This document shows positions 60,306 through 64,000 of a stretch of 64,000 bases of DNA, one piece after another (position 1 is the stretch's first letter; each line of letters starts with the position of its first letter). The notes beneath the pieces were generated by a model, which did no database searches, had not been told where the DNA came from, and worked only from the letters and a program-made list of their open reading frames with translations. The stretch is from the NCBI GenBank assembly GCA_963843465.1, contig CAWJKP010000002.1:434001-498000 (forward strand), in the 5' to 3' direction. This stretch comes from CAWJKP01 sp963843465. Its GTDB lineage: Bacteria; Planctomycetota; Planctomycetia; Pirellulales; Thermoguttaceae. The translations under genes and the position numbers were made by a program.

Positions 60306-61360
60306 CTACGGCCGTTTCGTCTGGAGCGTCAAGCAGACCATGGCCGTGCCGAGATCGACCGACGCCGCATCAGGCCAGGAGCCGTCTTTCACCTGTTGCG
60401 CCAGCAAGCCGTCGCGGACGGCCGGGTACCAGCGATCCCAGGTCTGCGGGCCGGCGTGGCGGATGGCGTGGGCCGCATAGTAGTGGCCATAGAAGTAAAA
60501 CACCTCCGGCTGGCCGATGCTGGCGGCGGGCGGAAACGTCAGCAGGTAGTCGAGTCCCTTGCGGGCCTCCGGCCCGCGCTGGCGTTCGGCCTGGAAGAGC
60601 ACGGCCACCGCGGCGGCCGATCGGGCGAAGCCGCTGGTGCCTCCCTGGATCAGGTAGCGGAACCCGCCGTCGGAGTTCTGGCTCTTCTTGACGTAGGCGA
60701 CGGCCTGCCGGATGGTCGCCTCGGGCACGTTGATGCCGCCGTCCCGCGCGGCCAGCAGAGCGGACAGTTGCGTGACGGTCACCGAGAGGTCCGCATCCAG
60801 CGGCCTGGGCTGGTATCGCCAGCCGCCGTCCCGGTTCTGCGACTTGACGAGCAGCTCCACGGCCTTGGCCATCTTCTCCCGCACCTCGGGCCTGGGCGAG
60901 GCTTGCTGGCACTGGGCCAGGAACCCCAGGGCGAAGGCGTGACCGTACATCGGCCCATTCTCCCGCGGCTCCTTCGACGCAATCAGGCCGCCGGGCTGGG
61001 CGATTCGCAAGAGGTACTCGACGCTCTTGCTCAGCCGGTCGCCGTACGGTCCCGCGCCGGGCTTGCTGCCGTCAGCCATCATGGCCCGGCCCACGAAGGC
61101 CGTCACGGCCACATTCCCGCGGTATGGTCCCTCGCCGTAGGAACCGTCGTCGTGCTGCGCGCGGCCAGGTACGCCAGACCGCGCTGGACCGCCTGGTCCT
61201 TGGCGGTAGTCGCGCTACCCGCCGCGTCCGGGTCCGCCGCCTCCGCTACGTGGCCTGCCAGACCGAATTCCACGGCCCACAAACCGATGGTTGCCGCCAG
61301 CATCACGGCCAACCGACGATGGCCCGCGAGTTTCTTCCACGAAGATCGTTTCGGACCCAT
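60306..61360 (-). CDS. Exported prenyltransferase/squalene-oxidase-repeat (alpha-toroid) protein, frameshifted
   Basis: It starts MGPKRSSWKKLAGHRRLAVM at 61360, with a signal-like hydrophobic stretch. One base is missing near 61155-61164; the corrected chain is RGLAYLAA then QHDDGSYGEGPYRGNVAVTA. Repeats such as LLVKSQNRDGGWRYQPRPLD and AVAYVKKSQNSDGGFRYLIQ are the QxxDGGW/F repeats of terpene-cyclase-like toroids. Proteins of this type in planctomycetes lack the cyclase DXDD motif, and none is visible here, so it is probably a binding protein and not a cyclase. Confidence 0.7.
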
Positions 61361-61410
61361 TTCAAGACTCCTTTACTGGTGCGGCAATGAGTGGTCAGAG
61401 GGCAGAAAGA

Positions 61411-61512
61411 ATAGGACTTATGGGACGAATGGGACCTATAGGACTTATGGGACTCGCAAGCGTCGTCAGTTCCATTGGTCCTATAGGTCCCATTGGTCCC
61501 ATTGGTCCCATC
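61411..61512. repeat. Decamer-array inverted repeat, copy 2
   Basis: A run of GGACTTATGG, GACGAATGGG, ACCTATAGGA and CTTATGGGAC units is followed after a ~25-nt centre by the inverse GGTCCTATAGGTCCCATTGG and GTCCCATTGGTCCC. The whole folds into a long imperfect hairpin. Translated, it gives spurious MGLMGPIGL-type peptides. Confidence 0.7.
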
Positions 61513-61543
61513 TCTCATCCCTCATCTCTCATCCCTCTGCCCC

Positions 61544-62937
61544 CTACTTCCTCGGGCGGATATTCTCCAGCGCGGCGCGGGCGGCGGCGGCGACCTCGCT
61601 GTCGCCGGCGGCGGCGACGGCCTCCAGCCCCGGCGCTACATAATACGCTTCGCTGCCCAGACGGCCCAGGGCCTCGGCGGCCGCCAGGCGGATCGACTTG
61701 TCCTTTTCGTCCCTGAGGATCTTGTAGAGGGCCGGGATGGCGACGGCGGCCTCATGGCCCTTGCCACCCAAGGTCTTGGCGGCCGTAATGCGTTCGTCCG
61801 CCGCGTTTTCCGTCGACATGAGCGTCTGGACCAGGTCCTGGATCTCCGGCGGCGACTGGTTCAGCACGTGCGCCGCGGTGCCGTCGGTGTCGATCACCTT
61901 GAGGAGCTCGCGGGCCGCCTTCTCGGTCGCGTAGTCCTGGGCCATCTGTCCGGCCATGTTCAACGCGGGAACGGCCGACTTGGCCGCCGGACCGATCCTC
62001 TTCAAGGCCGTGATCGCTTTGTGACGGACCTCCTGGTCGCTGTTGGTCAGCGCCGCGGCCAGGCGGTCGACGGCCGGTGCCGCGTCGGGACCCAAGTTGA
62101 TCAGCGTATCGGCCGCCGCCAGGCGGACCGCGCGCTGGTTGTCGTCCAGGCAATCGCCCAAGGCGGGGGCGGCCTCCTTGGCTTTCGAGCCCATCTCGCC
62201 GAGCACGCGGGCCGCCCCGGCGCGAGCCACGGCCGAGTCGGAGTGCAAGGCGCTGGTCAAAGGGCCGACGATCTCCGAGCCCATCGAGGCCAGGGCGCTA
62301 CAGCCGTTCTCGGAGATGCCCAGTTGGTCGCCGTCGATTTCGGTGATGCCTTTGAGCGCATGGACCACGGTCGCAGGGCCGCTGCGGAGGATCGCATCGG
62401 CCGCTTCGCGGCGGGTGTCGGAATCTTCGCTCTTCAGCCTGGCGATCACGCTGCTCCAGGCGGAACCGCCCTCGTCTTCCGCCGAACCGCCGAGGAGGCC
62501 GGCCATGAAGATCACGGCGACCAGGGCCACCACGAAGCCCATCCCGCCGATCACCACCCAGAGCATGACGTTCGAGCCTTGCGTCTCGTCGGCGGCCTTG
62601 ACCATTCGACTTGCGGTGACGCTCGCCGGGGCCACCTCGAAGGGGAGCGACATGTCCGCACCGTCGTCGTCGGCCGGCGGCGCCGCGGCCGGTTCGGCGG
62701 GCGGAGCGGAAGGCGGACCCGCTGGCGAGCGGGCGTCTCGGTCGGACCCGGCGGCCACGCCGGCCCGGTTGCGGCAGGCGGAGCGGGCTGAATCGTCGGC
62801 GCGGGGGCCACGTAGGGCTGCGGCCCGCCCGGCATGCGGAACATCTGGCCGCAGATCGGGCAGGCGACCGCCTGGCCTGCCAGGGAGCCGTCGTCCTGAA
62901 GGGTCTGTCCACAGTGGGGGCAGTTGAACTGGTTCAT
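61544..62937 (-). CDS. Zinc-ribbon/membrane-anchored HEAT-repeat protein, frameshifted
   Basis: It starts MNQFNCPHCGQTLQDDGSLA at 62937 with a zinc ribbon (CPHC...CPIC, about residues 6-31). A proline-rich linker follows. One lost base near 62719-62726 joins it to AGPPSAPPAEPAAAPPADDD and a membrane segment (NVMLWVVIGGMGFVVALVAV). The outer part is HEAT/PBS-lyase-type repeats (RREAADAILRSGPATVVHAL, VRLAAADTLINLGPDAAPAV). It is probably an adaptor spanning the membrane. The gene upstream is a paralogue. Confidence 0.7.
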
Positions 62938-63000
62938 CGCAGAGCGCCTTTGCAGGATGAGAAATCCTCGATCTTAGAGCCTAAGCCTAATAGCGTACAG

Positions 63001-63105
63001 GGGACTCATGGGACCTATGGGACTCATGGGACTAATAGGACCTAAGGGACTCATTGCTCTGATACGTCCCATTAGTCCCATACGTCCCATTAGTCCTATC
63101 AGAGT
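63001..63105. repeat. Decamer-array inverted repeat, copy 3
   Basis: GGGACTCATGGGACCTATGG starts the array and the inverse CCCATTAGTCCCATACGTCC follows, ending TAGTCCTATCAG near 63105. The spacing is ten bases. It separates the two HEAT-repeat paralogues. Confidence 0.7.
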
Positions 63106-64000
63106 TACAAGTTCTTGCCGCGGATCTCCTTCAGGGCCTGTTCGGCGGCGGCTTGGACTTCCGGCTCAGGGTCCGCGGCGAGCCGCTGAAGGTTGGGGAC
63201 GGTCGGTTCCGCCGCGTCGCCCATGCTGCCCAGGGCCTTGGCTGCGGCTTCGCGCAGCCACTTGTCGGGGTCGCCCAGCGCCTTGGCAAGCGCCGGCATG
63301 GCATGTACCGCGCCCCAACCCTTGACGGCCAGGGCCCTGGCGGCGGCGACCCGATCGTCCGGATCTTTCCCCGTCAACCGCGCGACCAGGCCCTGAATCT
63401 CTTCCGACGCCTGATCGCCGGCCTCCTTGGCCATACGCTCCAGATCGACCTGGTAGAGGGCCGTCAGCGCGGCCTGGCGAATTTCGGAATCCGGGTCGTG
63501 ATCGCGGACCTCGACCAGCGGGTCGCTGGCTTCCTGGGCGCGGTACCCGATTTGTGTCAGGGTGAGCACCGCGTGAAGGCGTGTAACCCTGTCCTCGTGG
63601 GTCAGCAGGGGGATCAGTTGGAGGGTCGCCGAGGCCGCGTCGGCGCCGCAGTTGCCCAGCGACTCGATCGCCAGCCGGCGAACCCAGCGATTGTCGTCGC
63701 CCAGCGCGTCGCTAAGCGGGTGGACGGCCCCTTTGGCCTTATTTCCCATTTCGCAAAGCACGCTGACCGCGCCGATGCGGACCTCGGCCCGCTTCGATCG
63801 CAGGGCCTCCCGCAAGGGCTTGATGATTTCCGGCCCCCGGGCGGCCAGGGCCTGGACCGAGGGCCGCACGACCCGATAGCTGTTGTCCGACTGAATCGCG
63901 GTGATCGCGTCCAGGGCGTCGATCACGGCCCGCGATCCCCGTTGCACGATGGCTTCGGCCGCTTTGCGGCGAGCGGCCGCCTGGCGGCCCTGCAAGTCGG
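63105..64000 (-). CDS. HEAT-repeat protein, C-terminal part (cut by window edge)
   Basis: The visible ~298 residues are HEAT repeats (AARRKAAEAIVQRGSRAVID, VRRLAIESLGNCGADAASAT, LREAAAKALGSMGDAAEPTV), ending AAAEQALKEIRGKNL. They match the layout of the paralogue ending at 61544 (AAARAALENIRPRK). The frame is open to the right edge, so its N-terminus, probably also a zinc ribbon and membrane segment, is missing. It is likely cotranscribed with the paralogue. Confidence 0.65.
   Translation of the reverse strand, partial: DLQGRQAAARRKAAEAIVQRGSRAVIDALDAITAIQSDNSYRVVRPSVQALAARGPEIIKPLREALRSKRAEVRIGAVSVLCEMGNKAKGAVHPLSDALGDDNRWVRRLAIESLGNCGADAASATLQLIPLLTHEDRVTRLHAVLTLTQIGYRAQEASDPLVEVRDHDPDSEIRQAALTALYQVDLERMAKEAGDQASEEIQGLVARLTGKDPDDRVAAARALAVKGWGAVHAMPALAKALGDPDKWLREAAAKALGSMGDAAEPTVPNLQRLAADPEPEVQAAAEQALKEIRGKNL

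Noticed and set aside
63001..63105. Collagen-like or antifreeze-like peptides (MGLMGLIGP)
   Set aside because: They are translations of the ten-base repeat array with no start signals.
1..64000. CRISPR array
   Set aside because: No regularly spaced direct repeats with unique spacers are present; all repeat arrays found are palindromic or ten-base periodic.

Overview
The window looks like a chromosome segment of a planctomycete (Pirellulales-like, GC-rich). It carries tetrahydromethanopterin C1 genes (fae, an mtdA/mtdB-type dehydrogenase and an orf17-like ATP-grasp gene), which among bacteria are typical of planctomycetes and methylotrophs. It also holds many secreted carbohydrate-active or DUF2961-type proteins, a planctomycete-style ECF sigma factor, HEAT-repeat and TPR proteins, and many families of long-hairpin intergenic repeats. 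All names come from reading motifs by eye; no database search was possible.

Region 1 (1-18.6 kb) looks like a composite genomic island. On the minus strand is a restriction/defence operon: a 1354-residue Eco57I-like methylase-nuclease, a membrane protein, a TIGR04255 protein, two small proteins and the start of a PLD-type helicase that runs off the left edge. It contains a fossil helicase-to-methylase deletion junction. Facing it is a UvrD-like helicase with a ParE/RelE-like N-terminus. From 10.2 to 17.3 kb lies a compact plus-strand block: small proteins, a MoxR-type AAA ATPase, a metallopeptidase-like/VWA protein, small zinc-ribbon proteins, a clamp-loader-like AAA protein and a serine recombinase. 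Two copies of a ~105-nt control element precede its two parts. The island seems to end at a 3' half of a tRNA-Cys gene (18576-18616) followed by a terminator.

Region 2 (19-22.1 kb) is the most unusual locus. Two paralogous proteins share a ~60-residue leader-like domain, an internal RRAFLG Tat-like segment and GG-x-RPD motifs. One also carries an acyl-carrier-protein-like domain without its phosphopantetheine serine. A B12-binding radical SAM gene follows. This could be an undescribed exported, enzyme-modified peptide or protein system.

Region 3 (22-37.4 kb) holds secreted enzymes: an SGNH hydrolase, two large glycosidase-like proteins, two large TPR-type proteins and a beta-helix protein. 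A higBA toxin-antitoxin pair sits between two similar 3' ends of a TPR gene. Region 4 (37.7-49.6 kb) has a heme-motif sensor kinase with an NtrC-type regulator, a Tat-exported FMN reductase-like protein, a D-2-hydroxyacid dehydrogenase, a PQQ-propeller lipoprotein, a phytanoyl-CoA dioxygenase-like enzyme, an SDR, a DUF2961 protein, tRNA-Arg and pyrB. Region 5 (49.8-57.2 kb) has a 1004-residue malectin-containing secreted protein, an ECF sigma factor, a TumE-like toxin locus and a PhyH plus UroD-like pair. Region 6 (57.2-60.2 kb) is the C1 cluster. Region 7 (60.3-64 kb) has a toroid-repeat protein and two HEAT-repeat paralogues.

About 20 genes or gene parts need a single-base correction to read through, mostly one missing base in a GC-rich or homopolymer run. 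This pattern fits draft or long-read assembly error better than mass pseudogenization, and it affects gene boundaries given here.
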